Positions 11,868 through 24,215 of a stretch of DNA of 64,000 bases are shown piece by piece. The first letter of the stretch is position 1; each line of letters begins with the position of its first letter. The position numbers were made by a program, and so were the translations under genes. Source of the DNA: Podocnemis expansa (Eukaryota > Chordata > Testudines > Podocnemididae); the NCBI GenBank assembly GCA_007922195.1, contig ML682005.1:34752639-34816638 (forward strand). The letters are read 5' to 3'. A model generated the notes under the pieces. It saw nothing but the letters and a program-made list of their open reading frames with translations, did no database searches and had not been told where the DNA came from.

Positions 11868-13148
11868 GGCTATGCCTACTTCAGAAAGCTTAGTCTGGAC
11901 TTCCTTAGTCTGAACTAAGCAGTTCCTGGTTAGTTTGAACTAACCACAGGTTAGAGCCAGTGGTTAAAGTATAATTTGATTGGCCCTGGAACCCTCCTAA
12001 ATTTCTGGGCCCCCCTTCATGCACATCAGGGCCCCCTTCACCCACCCCCACTACTGCCCCCCAAATGCCAGCCCCTACCCCAGCTAATGCCCCAAAATGC
12101 CTACTCCCCCATCATACCGCTTTTTCCCCATGTTCTCCTCAGCCCCCATCCCCATTCCCTAAACTCCCTGATGCCAAGTCCCCACTCCAGCCCCCCAATC
12201 CCTCACCCACCCAGCTCCCCCATCTTAACTCCACCCCCTTCAGCCCCAACCCCCCTCCACACCTTCTCAGCCCCCTATACTCCCCCTGTCCCCACTCTAC
12301 CCCCTTCAGCCCCCAACCCTTTCCAGCCCTCATCCCTAGCCCCACTGCAACCCCCCATCCTTGTCTCCACTCCAGTCCTTCATAGTCTCCTCCCCACACC
12401 TCCTTCAACAGACAGACAGACTCCCGGTCGAGACAGACTCCCCCCCACCTCCTGGTTAGAGGCCAATTTATTTTTTGCAGCTGGGCTCCCCAGGCTCCTC
12501 CAAATCTGCCGGGCATGGGCAGAAGGAGAGTGGTATTCTATGATGATGTCATCACTATACGTCCAGCCTTTCCAGGAGGGTTCTGTCACCATGACAACGC
12601 AAAGCCGGCTGTAGGGGTGTGGAGTCTGTCGGTGGGTGGGTTGGAGTAGGAGGGAAGGAGGGTGCATGGCGGGGGCAGGCAGGCTGGCGAATGAACTAGA
12701 ATGAGGCGTTCTGGCTGCTGGTTCTATTTTAAGGGGTCCCAGAACGCTGGCCTCTAAAAATGGAGGGCCACAGAATGGCATTCCAGTGCATTCCACTTTA
12801 CCTTAATCCCTGGTTAGTTCAGACTAACCACAACGTTTTAGTTCAAACTAACCACGCTCACTAGTTTGAACTAAAAAGTTAGTTTGAACTAGAAAACACA
12901 GTTACCTCAAACTTACCACTGAGTTCGAACTTTTTAAGTTCAAACTAAGGTATCTACATCATGATTGTTTGAACTAAAGTTTGAACTAAGCACTAAGTTT
13001 GAACTAACTGTTCAAACTAACTAGTTCAAACTAAGTTTTGCTTTGTTTGAATTCAGAAATTTCTTAGTTTGCCTAGTGTACACACTAACTAAATTAGTCT
13101 GGACTAAATTTCCTTAGTCCATTCTAATTGGATAGTGTAGATATAGCC
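11868..13148. mobile_element. Palindromic MITE (TTAGTTYRAACTAA type) split by a hAT element
   Basis: The left end GGCTATGCCTACTTC and right end GTGTAGATATAGCC resemble the Harbinger-like termini elsewhere in the window. Flanking triplets TTT and TCT match at two of three positions. The two arms (11868-11957 and 12813-13148) are full of TTAGTTTGAACTAA and TTAGTTCAAACTAA, the two deaminated forms of TTAGTTCGAACTAA. The related element at 42117-42545 has the same core and no insertion. Confidence 0.72.
11958..12812. mobile_element. Nested non-autonomous hAT element, C-rich interior
   Basis: The left end CAGTGGTTAAAGTA and right end TACCTTAATCCCTG are inverted repeats. The flanks GTTAGAGC (11950-11957) and GTTAGTTC (12813-12820) agree at six of eight positions, as expected for an aged hAT duplication. 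The interior 12000-12400 is very C-rich. It creates a 212-codon proline-rich frame (11976-12614 plus) that begins inside the element and lacks any domain, so it is not called as a gene. Confidence 0.72.
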
Positions 13149-14427
13149 TCTAATACTAGAATGACATCCCCTCCACACCAAATTTCAAGTCTCTCCTCCA
13201 AAGGATGGAGAAGCTAGTGCTTCCCAACATAATAGCTGTACCATTTAAAATAAAGAAGGGGGGGAGGGATTGTATTTTTCCCTATCCTCATTCACAGAAA
13301 TGCTAGAACTTTTTTTTTTTTCCTGAAATGTCCCATAAAAAATTTAGCTGAAAACAGACACCTAATATGGATGGAAAATTTCTAAACAGCTAAAGTTAGC
13401 AAATTTATAATCAATCAAAACCAGAGACTTATAAAGGGAAGTATTAGACAACATTATCTGTACGTAGTTAGCACTACCAACTGCACATATAATCAGTATG
13501 TGATAAAGATCCTAAATAGACTATAGACTTCTTTAATATTATTTTCTTTTCATTATCTGGGGTTTTATTTGTTACAGTTGGATATGTCATACATCCTCTT
13601 TCCTATCTTTCAGCTTCTTTTGATATTTGGCCATGCTCCCTATTCATATTTTGTTTATAATATACAATTTTGCAAGGAAATTAATAGTCTTTTATGTCTT
13701 GAAAGCCATCAGAAAAAGAATAAATTCCCCTAATAGCCATCTGAAAGAGAGAAGAACATAGTAAAGATGAAGATCAAACTGAGGTGTAGGATGGACACTT
13801 TCTTTCCAAAATGTATAAGAACTGCCATTCTAGCTTGTGCTAACCCTATGCTCAAATTCTAATTTAGCCACCCACAATTCTGTCTTAGAGTTCTACTGCT
13901 GTGCTGCCCCTATGTGCCTCCTACCATAACTTGTAACTTAAAAGACAATATCTGACCTTTTGTTCTTAAGATATGTCCTGTATTTTCCCAGACTAGAAAC
14001 CCAAAATCTTCTGTTTTAACTCCCTTTCTTAATTTGTTTAGTGCCTGTTAAATCAGAAATTATTGGAATCTCTTCTAAGTGGACTGTGTGTGCGCGTATA
14101 CGAGAGAGAGAGAGAGAGAAAAGAAAAGCTGTAACAGATTGTGTTTTAGCAGGTATTTTGTGGGATGACAGATTGTAAATGTGCTCCTGCCGAGAAGTAC
14201 CCAACATAAAGAGTCTATTTATATGTTGTCTTAGGAGGACACACAGAAATTATCCGCAAAAGCCTAGGCAATAACCTTTCAATATACAGTTTGAAGGATA
14301 ATTTTCACTTTTTTCAATACAAAACATGAGATTAAATAAAGTACTGTAAATTGCCAGAGTTTATCTTATGATGCATATTGCACACATTATACAACTTTGC
14401 AGTCTTGTTACACCATGTTAAGACTAT
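13149..14427. other. Non-coding sequence with a short (GA)n at 14101-14120
   Basis: A (GA)n run of about ten units follows GTGCGCGTATAC. Nothing else recognised. Confidence 0.55.
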
Positions 14428-15300
14428 TCATAGATTTTAAGGCTAGAAGGGATCATTGCAGTCATCTACTTCCATCCTGCAGAACACAGGCCATAGAACT
14501 TCCTCAGAATAATTGCTAGTGCATATTGTGGCAGTGTTCCACTTACTGCAGTGGCGCCTCCTATTGATTGTTGTTGGGATTAGCCCTGCCTGTTAGCAAA
14601 CCCTCTTCAGGTGTTGTCTCTCCCATGATCTTCGCACCCTGCAGACCCACTTCACTCCAGGAATTGAAGCACTCTCATGACCTTGACCCAGGCCTCCAGA
14701 CAGCTCACCATCCATGTCCCCCCCTTCTAAGGTTACACAAAATCTCTCTAAGACATCCTCAGGAAGTCCTTCACCTGTGCCACTTCCCCAGCGGCCACCA
14801 GGCAAACCCAGGCTCACCTACTACTCTGGGTTCTAGTCTAGGGACCCTCAGCTCAGCAGTAATGAGCTCTGTCCTTTCAGCCCTCATTGTGTCTTCCCTG
14901 GACTGCATCCTACTTTTCTGTATTCACCCCTCCCCTATTTTCTGCTAGTACCAGATGCAAATTTGTTTCCCCTTCTTCTTCCCAGGGAGTGGCTTTCCTG
15001 CAGCATTCCTAGACAACCTAATTAACTGACTGGGCTCACCTAGCCTAACTCAGCTCTTGGAGTGCCATTGTGTGATGCATACCCCATCAAACAAATTTTT
15101 TTAGAGCAATATCCAGACTTGAAAAAATTGTCAGTGATGGAGAATCCACCACAACCCTTGGTAAATTATTCCAGTGGTTAATTCCACACAGAGTTAAAAA
15201 TCCACAGTTTATTTCCAGTCAAATTCCAGCCACTGGTTCATGTTACACCTTTCTTTTCTGGAAAGGATGAACTCTTATGAAAAGTGAGTTTATTGTTCTT
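14428..15300 (-). mobile_element. CR1 LINE 3' region, interrupted
   Basis: TTCATAGATTTTAAGGCTAG through AATAATTGCTAG matches the reverse complement of a CR1 3' end. The match resumes at about 15100 with GAGCAATATCC, AAAATTGTCAGTGATGGAGA and ATCCACCAC, up to about 15300. The missing middle is replaced by a GC-richer insertion (about 14530-15095). This CR1 belongs to the subfamily whose 3' end reads 'ATGATCACAATGGTCCC'. Confidence 0.75.
14530..15095. mobile_element. Unclassified GC-rich insertion inside CR1
   Basis: It interrupts the CR1 at 14428-15300. It starts near TGTGGCAGTGTTCCAC and includes GTGGCGCCTCCTATTG, similar to GGTGCCTCCTGGTGG at 17400. The shared block suggests a dispersed repeat of unknown class, possibly LTR-related. 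Exact ends were not resolved. Confidence 0.45.
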
Positions 15301-16150
15301 TCTTACAGAGAGTTATTTTCCTATGAATGCCAGGAGAAGCCAAAAATGTTGTCATGTACAGAGAACAAACATTGAAGTTGCTAAAATATCAACAGTGCAA
15401 CATTCTCACTTGTTAAAAAATGAGGAACCAAGAAATCTAATCATGCATTCCCTACACATCTAGAACTCCCATTGAAGCCAGTGGATGCTATGGGTATGCA
15501 CAGAATACAGGATCAGGACAGATTAAAAAAATCAGATAACAGGTGCTTGAGATGTGTATTTGGCATCTTATAGTATTGTTATAATCTCAAGATACAATTT
15601 CCAACTTCACACAAAATACGTATGAGAAAGGGAATAATGAAAGGGAAATAGATATATTTTCCCCTCCTCTCAGATAACAAAAGATGAGTAAATCTGTGGA
15701 ATGGTCGAAGTTGGTGAAGTAAGGATATTGGTGTCACTCAGAAAACAAATAGATGTGATAAAATGGATGGAGTCTAATACATATTATTGTCAGAAAATGA
15801 TCTTCACTCACAATTTCTATTTGTCAAGTGATTCCACGCATAATTCTAGTATTTCAGGCAGAACTCTGCAAATGATGAAAAAATAATAGAATAGAAAAGC
15901 CTGTGACCTAAATGAAAAAAAGTCTTTGGGTCATGGAATATGATAATTGATTTCCTGTTACTTTAAAAAAAATTAAAAATCCAGAGAGCAGTTTCCATAC
16001 AAAGATGTCAACACCACTTGAGACGATTAAGGCATTTTTTTTTTCAGTTGCAGAAGGATCTGTATTTCCTTCTGAAATTTTTTTAAAAAATGAGCAGTAA
16101 ATGGGTAGGTAAATGCATGGGAATTATGGTATTTTTCTTAATTGGAATTT
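15301..16150. other. Non-coding sequence, nothing recognised
   Basis: AT-rich; no features recognised. Confidence 0.5.
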
Positions 16151-16151
16151 A

Positions 16152-16212
16152 ATTTAGGTTAGACTAGATGATCATTCTGGTCCCTTTTGACCTTAGAGTT
16201 TATGAGTTCCTC
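16152..16212 (+). mobile_element. CR1 LINE 3'-terminal fragment
   Basis: GGTTAGACTAGATGATCATT followed by CTGGTCCCTTTTGACCTTA is the plus-strand CR1 3' end. Only about 60 bp is retained. Confidence 0.75.
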
Positions 16213-17359
16213 AGCACTTTGTGCTCTAAAATTTAAATATAGGTCATGGGATTAGGTAAGGACTATTTTTAAGAAGAAAGCTGCTTAAGATGTTACAGTT
16301 GTCCAGGCCAAAACAGGCTTCTTCCCTATGCTTTTTATAAACTACATCCACACTACACACCACTGGTAGTGTCATGTCACATACATGTAGCCAAACACCA
16401 CAGTGAAAAAACCAGGCTGCTTTCACACTGTGCTGCATAGCAAAATATGTCAGTGAAAGGCTCTGGCAGAGGGAAGGCAACTGGGAAAGGTCTGAGCAGT
16501 TCTCTGATGTCAGAGCCTTTTACTGGAGAGAGGAAAGGCTATGGCAGGGGGAAAGCCTCCCACCCATCAGACCTTTCCCTGCTTCTGGAATCTTTTCTTG
16601 CAGTGGGAAAAGTAGGAAATAACCAGGTACTATGCTGCTAAAATTACATTGGGTACATAGGTGGCATAGGACCTAGAGTCCTGCAAATCTGCAGATATCC
16701 ACATTACATCTAACAGGAGATCATTTCTTGAAGATGCAGATCCACATATATGCATCCGTACAGGACTCTATAGAGACCCATGCAGGGCATACACTCATAT
16801 ACATACCGATAGGCATATTTTTATACCTGGACTAGGAGGGTACATGTATGTACTCTACACCCTCTTCCCTCCAAAAGATTTATGCAATGCAGACATACAC
16901 ATAGGCTCCTGATGGATTGCCTATTGACTGTTTCTCTACCTAGATTAATGGTAAAATATTTTTATATTTCAGCAGAAGGAAAACTAATATGAGGTTGAAC
17001 CAGTATAGGATGAGGTTATTAAAAATTAAAGAAAAAGAATACATCTTTTTCAAGAGTACTATGCTTCCCAAGGCAAACTAGGAAAATCAAGAGAAACTGC
17101 AGCCAGAAGCAGGGCCTAGAAGAGTGAGGATAACCCATTTTAGTACCAAAAGCTATAGGGAGTGATTGTACTCAAGGAACACCAGTGTTAGACAGTCTTA
17201 GCAGTGTTAGTGTAGAAGGAGAAGAGTCTCATTACTCACATAGAGTTAGTAACCTGAGGATAAGACAGTTGAGAACTGGCAACATCAAGAGTGCTCTTCA
17301 GAGATGTGCAGCATGGCACGGTGACCTTGCCTAGTCTAAGATTTAAAGACATGTTAGAA

Positions 17360-18190
17360 TGAGTTACTGTAGGTGTTTGCAGCACTTGATCCATCTGATG
17401 GGTGCCTCCTGGTGGTGTTATTGAGGAATGCTCAAGTGGTCCTCCACCAAGTGATCTTTGCTCCACCTCTGTCCATGTCATACTCCACTCCTGAGTCCCT
17501 CTCTTGGGTCTTAGCCCTTCAGCCAAGCCCTTTAAATCCAGCCCTCCAGGGTTTAGCCCAGCTCACTCTCATCCAGCTCACTAATTAAGTCAATGGGTCA
17601 ACAAGCCTGTGCCATTTCTGACAGCCGTTGCTACTCCTGGCATGCTGGGGGAGCAGGGAGGGGCTTGGGCCCACTCACTTCTCCAGGCCCCAGCCCAGGG
17701 ACCCTAAGTGCCTCCACTGAGGCCTTCCGCCTCCCTCCATTCTCCACAATCCCTGCCAACTCCCTGGGCCATGTTCCTGCAGCCCTACTCACATGCAGTC
17801 TCTCACCATCAGAGTCCAGCTGCCATCCACTCCTGGCCCCTCACTACTAAACTGCTGCTGCAGCTGCTGCCATAGTCTGGTGCTTAGCTGTCGTTTCGGA
17901 GTCTCAGCCACTATCTCTCCAAACCTCCTTGCCTCTAGACCACTGATCTGGACCTCCACCCTTTCTGGCTTCAGCTTTCCTAGTGCTGATCAGCTCACAG
18001 TGGCCACGCTGTGAGTTTTCCAGGATGCTGGCTTCTATAGTCAAAGGGAGAACCAGGCCAAATGACTGAGCTACCCTCCAGCTCCCTTTAATACTGGGAT
18101 CCTCACCTCTGGTTGGCTCAGCAGCCCAATCATCCCATTGGCTGCTGCTCCCAGGCTCAGTTAACCCCTGCAGAACTGTAATGGAGCAAC
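17360..18190. mobile_element. Unclassified GC-rich dispersed repeat (LTR-like?)
   Basis: GC-rich block in AT-rich surroundings. GGTGCCTCCTGGTGG is shared with the insertion at 14530-15095. The right end reads CAGTTAACCCCTGCAG. I find no clear TG...CA ends or duplication, so the class is open. Short frames (under 100 codons) are not convincing. Confidence 0.35.
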
Positions 18191-18672
18191 TGCACCACTA
18201 CAGTTACTTAACTCAGACTAAATAATGTCTAGTCAAGATAAAGCAATAGTACTTTAATACAAGTTAAACTGATTCTGTTATGGTTTATAAGAGAGAATCA
18301 ATTGCTAAATATCCAAAAATCAAGCTAAAGCTGTTAAACTGGGTCTGCATTGTTGATTAATAGGGTTTACATTAGAGTTAATATAGCTCAATTTAGAACT
18401 TATCAACTGATCTGGCTTGATTTGAAAATTCACCATTTTCCCTTAGTCTAGGTGGCTGTGTTCACACAGCCTCCTTATTTCGAAACAACTGAGAGGCCGT
18501 TGTTCCAAAACAACAGCGTTGTTTCAAAACAAGTAAAACCTAGTCTGTAAGTGAAACGACGTTGTTTCGCAACGGTTGTTTCAAAACAACGCTGTCGGAA
18601 TGTGTTGTTTCGGAACAAGATGTTCCAAAACAACAGTTCAAGGGGTGCCCCTTCAGCACCCTGGCCAGGGAA

Positions 18673-18702
18673 CCCTCAGCACCCTGGCCAGGGTGCTGAG
18701 GG
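18673..18702. repeat. Perfect 30-bp palindrome
   Basis: The half-site is CCCTCAGCACCCTGG followed directly by its exact reverse complement, with no spacer. A second copy of CAGCACCCTGGCCAGGG lies just upstream at about 18655-18670. It sits in the GC-rich core beside the gap. Confidence 0.95.
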
Positions 18703-18896
18703 GCGTCCCCTGGCCAGCGCCTGCAGAGCCGGGCTGCAGGCACTGGCGGGAAGCAGCGCTGCCCAGAGCTGCTCCCCACCGGCTTAAGGCCCTGGCTGCC
18801 TCCAAACCCCACCACGGGGTCGGGGCGCGGGGCTCAGCCTGCAGTGGCAGGGGCCGGGGTGAGCCCTGCCCCAGGATTCCCCAGCACAGCCGCCCC

Positions 18897-19296
18897 NNNN
18901 NNNNNNNNNNNNNNNNNNNNNNNNNNNNNNNNNNNNNNNNNNNNNNNNNNNNNNNNNNNNNNNNNNNNNNNNNNNNNNNNNNNNNNNNNNNNNNNNNNNN
19001 NNNNNNNNNNNNNNNNNNNNNNNNNNNNNNNNNNNNNNNNNNNNNNNNNNNNNNNNNNNNNNNNNNNNNNNNNNNNNNNNNNNNNNNNNNNNNNNNNNNN
19101 NNNNNNNNNNNNNNNNNNNNNNNNNNNNNNNNNNNNNNNNNNNNNNNNNNNNNNNNNNNNNNNNNNNNNNNNNNNNNNNNNNNNNNNNNNNNNNNNNNNN
19201 NNNNNNNNNNNNNNNNNNNNNNNNNNNNNNNNNNNNNNNNNNNNNNNNNNNNNNNNNNNNNNNNNNNNNNNNNNNNNNNNNNNNNNNNNNNNNNNN
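18897..19296. other. Assembly gap (400 N)
   Basis: A run of 400 N. Reading frames across it are artefacts. Confidence 1.
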
Positions 19297-19545
19297 GAAT
19301 TAAGGAAAAAAGCAGGAATCGAAATAGCATGTTCAGACAAAAGTTATTTCTAAACGAGTCACCATTGTTTTGAAACAACATGTTCAGATGGCATTGTTTC
19401 AAAACAATCGTTTCGAAACAAAGTTGTTTCATCCCCACATGGGGTTTAAGTTGTTTCAAAACAATGGTGCTTCGTGTAAACATGGCCTTTCTTATTTCGA
19501 AACAACCTCTGTTGTTTCGAAATAAGACTGCTGTGTGAACACACC

Positions 19546-21119
19546 CTACAGTGATGTGTGCTGTTATCCCTATGTATCTCTTACCAACTTCACATATGTT
19601 ATGAATCTTAATTAACTGTCTTCAAAAGATATATGAGCATCTCACACAAAAGGTACAGCAAAAGTGTACAGTGTTGTTCTTACCATGTTATGTGGATAAT
19701 CAAATATATGGTCTAAAAAAACAAGCACCAAGCACATCCCAATGCCACTGCTGCTGGATCTAAGAGGACACCTCCTAAAGATATTTTCTATGGCTATATA
19801 TAATGAATGAGTCATTTTTTGTGTGACAGCCCACAAGAGTCCAGAGTAAGGAAGTAGACTGCCTTGTCAGCTGCTGAAAATCTTGGAGGGGATCAGAATG
19901 ATTTCAGAAGGAGATGTCAGGAGGAGACAAGCAGCTCCAGGGCCCTGTCCTTCCCCAGAAATAAAATGGGGTCCATGTTGTGATAAGGGAATCACAACCC
20001 CACTCCCACCCCCTCTGGTTTTGTTAGAAAACTAACAAATTTAATTTCACTAGCTTGGCTTTGCATTCACTTAGAGTTTTCACATTTGTCTAACAGAAAC
20101 TGCAAGTGAACCTCAGAAGATAAGGAAAAAATCAAAATTGTTAGGTTTACCAAGATTATGCAAACACAACACAGGTGCCAGATGGCCATACATGCCTCTG
20201 CTATTCCAATACCACCGTTCAATAGAAAGATGTTCATGGAGCAGCTGAATAGAGTGAGGGAGATCAGTATATGTTATGGGCATGCTACCAGCTAGTTTAA
20301 GAACATTAGTAAATCCAAAAGGGATCTGAAGTTAGAAAGTACAAAGCAAAAGTTTTTGTGGTTTACTAGACACCAGCCAACAAAGAAGAAAGCTATAATA
20401 AAAATCAAGGAAGGAAACAAGCAATTATTACATTTGTTGTGGCTATGTCTTACATTGCATTGTTATAGGGAAGGAATGAAAATATAATCCTGGGCAGTGG
20501 TATTCTGAGTAAGATAGAAATTCAAATATGAAGAGTCTCATAAATTTAAGAGTGGTGAAAAAAAATTAATTGGCTAGAAGTCAAGAAAATTTTAGTCTGG
20601 TTAAAAATGGGATGAGTTAGCAAACATGAAAACGAGATTTCAAGGGATATCCAAGATAATTCTTTTTTAAAAAAATGTTATTCATATAATTTATGTTTTT
20701 TCAACGAATTTAAGAAATGCATTTATTTTAGCGCAATTATGCTGTTTATTTTCAGTTTTTCTGTTACACACAATGGACCTCCAAAATCATAGATCCAGAT
20801 CCTGAATTGTAAGAGTCAATGAGAGTTGTAGTGTTGACATTAATGGGTAGGAGATCGAAAACAGGTAATCCCAGTATCTGAAATAAGATTTGCTCTTGAA
20901 AATAGAGGTTGCATAAGCAGGTGTTAGACTAATTTGAATATAGTGAAAATTGACTTGCTACTTTTTGTCTGTTGTCATGATTACTAATTAAGGGGTCAGA
21001 ATCTGAAAAGGCTCTGGTCCTTTCCTTTGCCCTTGTATCATCTATGACTACAAAATGAGTTGCTAGGTATTTGCAGGGAAATCTGGCAGGAACATCAGTA
21101 ATCATAACAGGGACAAAGG
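19546..21119. other. Non-coding sequence, nothing recognised
   Basis: AT-rich; no repeat termini or coding motifs recognised. Confidence 0.5.
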
Positions 21120-21430
21120 AGAGACAAAGGGAAAAGAGACTGAAAAGTCTTCTGAATATCTTAAATATCTATATACTAATGTAAGAATGGAGGACAAAGA
21201 GGAAGAACTAGAAATACTAATGAATAATCACAATTATGACCAATTGGCATCACTTGTTCTGGAAGGATGGACAGGAAGAAAAGGGGAGGAAGTGTTGCCT
21301 TGAATATCAAAATGTATACATTTGCACTGATCTTCAGATGGAAGTGGGAGGCAGACCTGTTGACAGTCCCTGGGTAAGGATAAAATGGGAAAAAATTGGG
21401 GGTGATGGCATGGTAGTGGTCTGTTATAGC

Positions 21431-21629
21431 CAATAGTTAAAGTATAATTTGAGGGGCCCCAGAACCTTCCTAATCTCTGTGCCCCCTTCCTGTATTGTCC
21501 AGGACCCATTCATGCATGTTTGGGTCTGATTCTTCTAGATTCTGAAATCACAGCCCCAGGACTTTGGTTGGTCAGATTTGTGGGCCCCGGAATTGTGTTC
21601 CAGGGCATTCCAGCTTAGTTTAACCCTTG
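21431..21629. mobile_element. Short hAT-type element inside CR1 (CAGGGGTTAAAGTA family)
   Basis: The left end CAATAGTTAAAGTATAATTT matches the element at 11958. The right end is TTTAACCCTTG. Flanks GTTATAGC (21423-21430) and GTTATAGA (21629-21636, overlapping the terminal G) agree at seven of eight bases. It splits the CR1 phrase that normally reads 'GTCTACTACAGGCCACCTAACC'. Confidence 0.75.
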
Positions 21630-22117
21630 TTATAGACCACTTAACCAACACTAACAAGTGAATCAGGCTTTCTTAAAAAATTAACAAAATCATCTAAAGC
21701 ACAGACCTTGATAGTGAGGGGGACTTCAACTACCCAGAAAATAACATAGCTGGAGGCACAGATTATGTAACAAATGATTAGAATACATTAAAGACAACTT
21801 TTTTTCCCCAGAAGGTGGAGAAAACAACTAGTGAAGAAGGTGTTCTAGATTTGATTCTGTGAAATAGGAAAGGAACTGGTTGAGAATTTGAAGGTGAAAG
21901 GCATCTTGGTAGAAATTATCATGAAGTCAGAGCTAATGATACTAAAGAATGGTAGAAGAGAAAACAGCAGAATAAAGATACAACACTTAAAGTATGGTAA
22001 AGGAGTACTTTGGCTTTTAACCAGGAGACCTTCACAATGACCTGAAATTCAAAAAAGACCAAAAGTAGAATCTAGGTAAAATTACATAGGATCTAGCTAG
22101 CTAGCTAAAATACAAAC

Positions 22118-22330
22118 ATGTATAAAATTAGAAAGGATAACATGCACAGCAAGGTTAAAAGAGATAGCCACATAAAAGGGAACAAGAAAACATTTTACAA
22201 ATACATTAGGAGTAAAAAGAAAACCAAGAACAGAGTAGGCCCATTACTCAATGATGAGGGAAAAACAATAATAGAAACTGCAGCAATGGCCACAGTGTTA
22301 AATGCCATTTTCTTTTATCTGTTTCACTAA
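22118..22330 (+). pseudogene. CR1 ORF2 fragment (linker before reverse transcriptase)
   Basis: A 70-codon open stretch contains GNKKTFYKYI and VGPLLNDEGK, followed by VLNAIFF. These are hallmarks of the CR1 ORF2 segment between the endonuclease and the reverse transcriptase (family pattern NKK.FYKYI...VGPLLN..G...VLNAFF). It ends at a premature stop after FYLFH. Upstream and downstream CR1 homology continues in other frames, so this is a decayed fragment and not an independent gene. Confidence 0.85.
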
Positions 22331-23541
22331 AAAGTTTGGCAGTGACTGAATGGCTAACATAGTGAACATCACTGTAAATGGGGTGGGATCAGAGGCTAAA
22401 ATAGCAAAGGAACAAATTTAGAATTACTTAGGCAAAATAGATGTCTTCAGTTTGGTAGGGCCTACTGAACTATGTTCTAGAATACTTAAGGAACTGGCTG
22501 AAGGGTTCTCTGAGCCATTAGAGATTATCTTTGAGAACTTGTACAGGGCATGAAAGCTCTCAGAGGACTGCTAAAGGGCAAATATTGTACTTATGTCAAA
22601 AGGAAAATAAGACCACAGGGAATTATAGATCAGTCAGCTTAATTTTTATACCCGGAAAGATAACATACAATATAATCAATTTGTAAGCATTTAGACAATA
22701 ATAAGGCAACTAATGATCAGTATGGAATTGTCAATAGCAAATCATGTCAAACCGGCCCGGTATCTCTCTCTGACAGGGTAACAATAGACGTGGTATATCT
22801 TTAGTAATGCTTTCGATACTGTCTCACATGAACTTCTCGAAAGATGGACATTCTGTAAGGTAGGCTGGAAAACTGTACTCAGAGATGGTTCAAAGTCAGG
22901 CTAGAAGGACACAATGAGCAGGCTACAGCATGGCTCTGTGCTGCATCTGTCTCTGTTTTTATTAAAAACCTTCATAAAGCATTTGGATAAAGGCAAAAAG
23001 GATTCCCTTAGAAAGTATGATGCCAACCTAGAAGGGACTGCAAGTGATTTGAGGACAGGACTGGAATTCAAAATGATTTTAAACTTGAGAAATGGTCTAA
23101 AATAAATAGGATGAAATTCAATAAGCACAAATGCAAAGTACTCCACTCAGAAAGGAATACTTAATTTCACACCTACAAAATGGGAAATGACTCCCTTGGA
23201 AGGAGTACTTCAGAAAGAGTTCTGGTAGTTATAGTGGACCACACATTTAATAAGAGCCAACAATTTTATACTGTTGCAGAAAATGAACATTATTCTCGGA
23301 TGTTTTAGCAGAACTATAATAAATATGACATAATGCACAAGAAGCAATTCTTCCATTCTAGAAAGCACTGCAGTGTTCCTTCTAGGGTATGGTGGCTTGT
23401 GTGCAAAATTTTCAACCCATGTGCATAACTTTTTTTGAATAAAATTTTATGTGCAAACTCATGCCAACTCATGCAAAAATATAGAACAAAAATTAATAAA
23501 GGTTGTTATTTAAATTTTTTATAATGATACAATATTTAGAT

Positions 23542-23724
23542 CAGGGGTCTCCAAATTAACACAAGGGCTGCATGAGGACTAGAATGTTAGCCTGCTGGTC
23601 ACACCACTGAAACCCTCTCATACAATGATATTGCCTGTATCAATAATGATAATGTCATTGTGGGCAGCAGGAAATAACTTTTGGCGCCACAGCCAGCCCA
23701 CAAGGCATGAGTTTGAGACCTCTG
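23542..23724. mobile_element. 183-bp hAT MITE
   Basis: The left end CAGGGGTCTCCAAATTA and right end GAGTTTGAGACCTCTG are inverted repeats. Flanking octamers ATTTAGAT (23534-23541) and ATTTTGAC (23725-23732) agree at six of eight positions. It is nested in the 23371-25568 element, making it one of the youngest layers at this locus. Confidence 0.75.
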
Positions 23725-24144
23725 ATTTTGACGAAGGGGAAAAGCAGGGGAATTTACCATTCTTATCAATGTGACACATTGAATAAACACCTCACTTCGT
23801 CATGAACACATTTTTCAGTTTGTGTCAATCTTTACTTAATAATTAATTTGCAACCCAAATATTTTTCCTGATTCTTCTGAAAATCTTTGCTTAAAATATG
23901 AAATATTATTAGAACAAATATTATTATAACAAGAGTTAGGGATTCACAATCTCACTCTAATTTTAACTAGGATAATATTGGGGTTTTTTAATCATTTTAA
24001 CCTACAGCCACAAATCCTAGTTGTAACACTTCATATGAAGCCATTTTAAGTGGGATAGCCTGTTAGTTGATTTTATATAAAATTTCAAAACCTATGTCAT
24101 GGATTATAGCACTCTGCTTCAGATATAATATATGTATATTTGGA

Positions 24145-24215
24145 TATACATCTGAAGAAGTGGGTTGTAACTGACAAAAACTTATGGTTTAATATTATCT
24201 GTTTAAGACAACATG
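24145..24215 (-). mobile_element. Degenerate turtle SINE fragment
   Basis: ACATCTGAAGAAGTGGGTTG then AAAAACTTATGGTTTAATA resembles the reverse complement of the turtle SINE body ('GATGAAGTGGG...AAAGCTTATG..AATAAAT'). Old and partial. Confidence 0.5.

Larger units (their letters stand above)
18451..19545. mobile_element. Large palindrome-rich Harbinger-like element containing an assembly gap
   Basis: The left end GGTGGCTGTGTTCACACAG and right end CTGTGTGAACACACC are inverted repeats apart from a four-base difference. CTA flanks both sides (18448-18450 and 19546-19548). Both arms carry repeated TTGTTTCGAAACAA and TTATTTCGAAATAA motifs. The centre is GC-rich (18640-18896) and then unknown. An internal gene, such as the Myb frame in the element at 36207, could be hidden in the gap. 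Confidence 0.72.

Noticed and set aside
11976..12614. 212-codon proline-rich frame
   Set aside because: C-rich interior of a nested hAT element, with another frame open in parallel. Composition artefact.
18576..19483. Frames of 168-276 codons on both strands
   Set aside because: They run through the 400-N gap, where stops cannot be seen.
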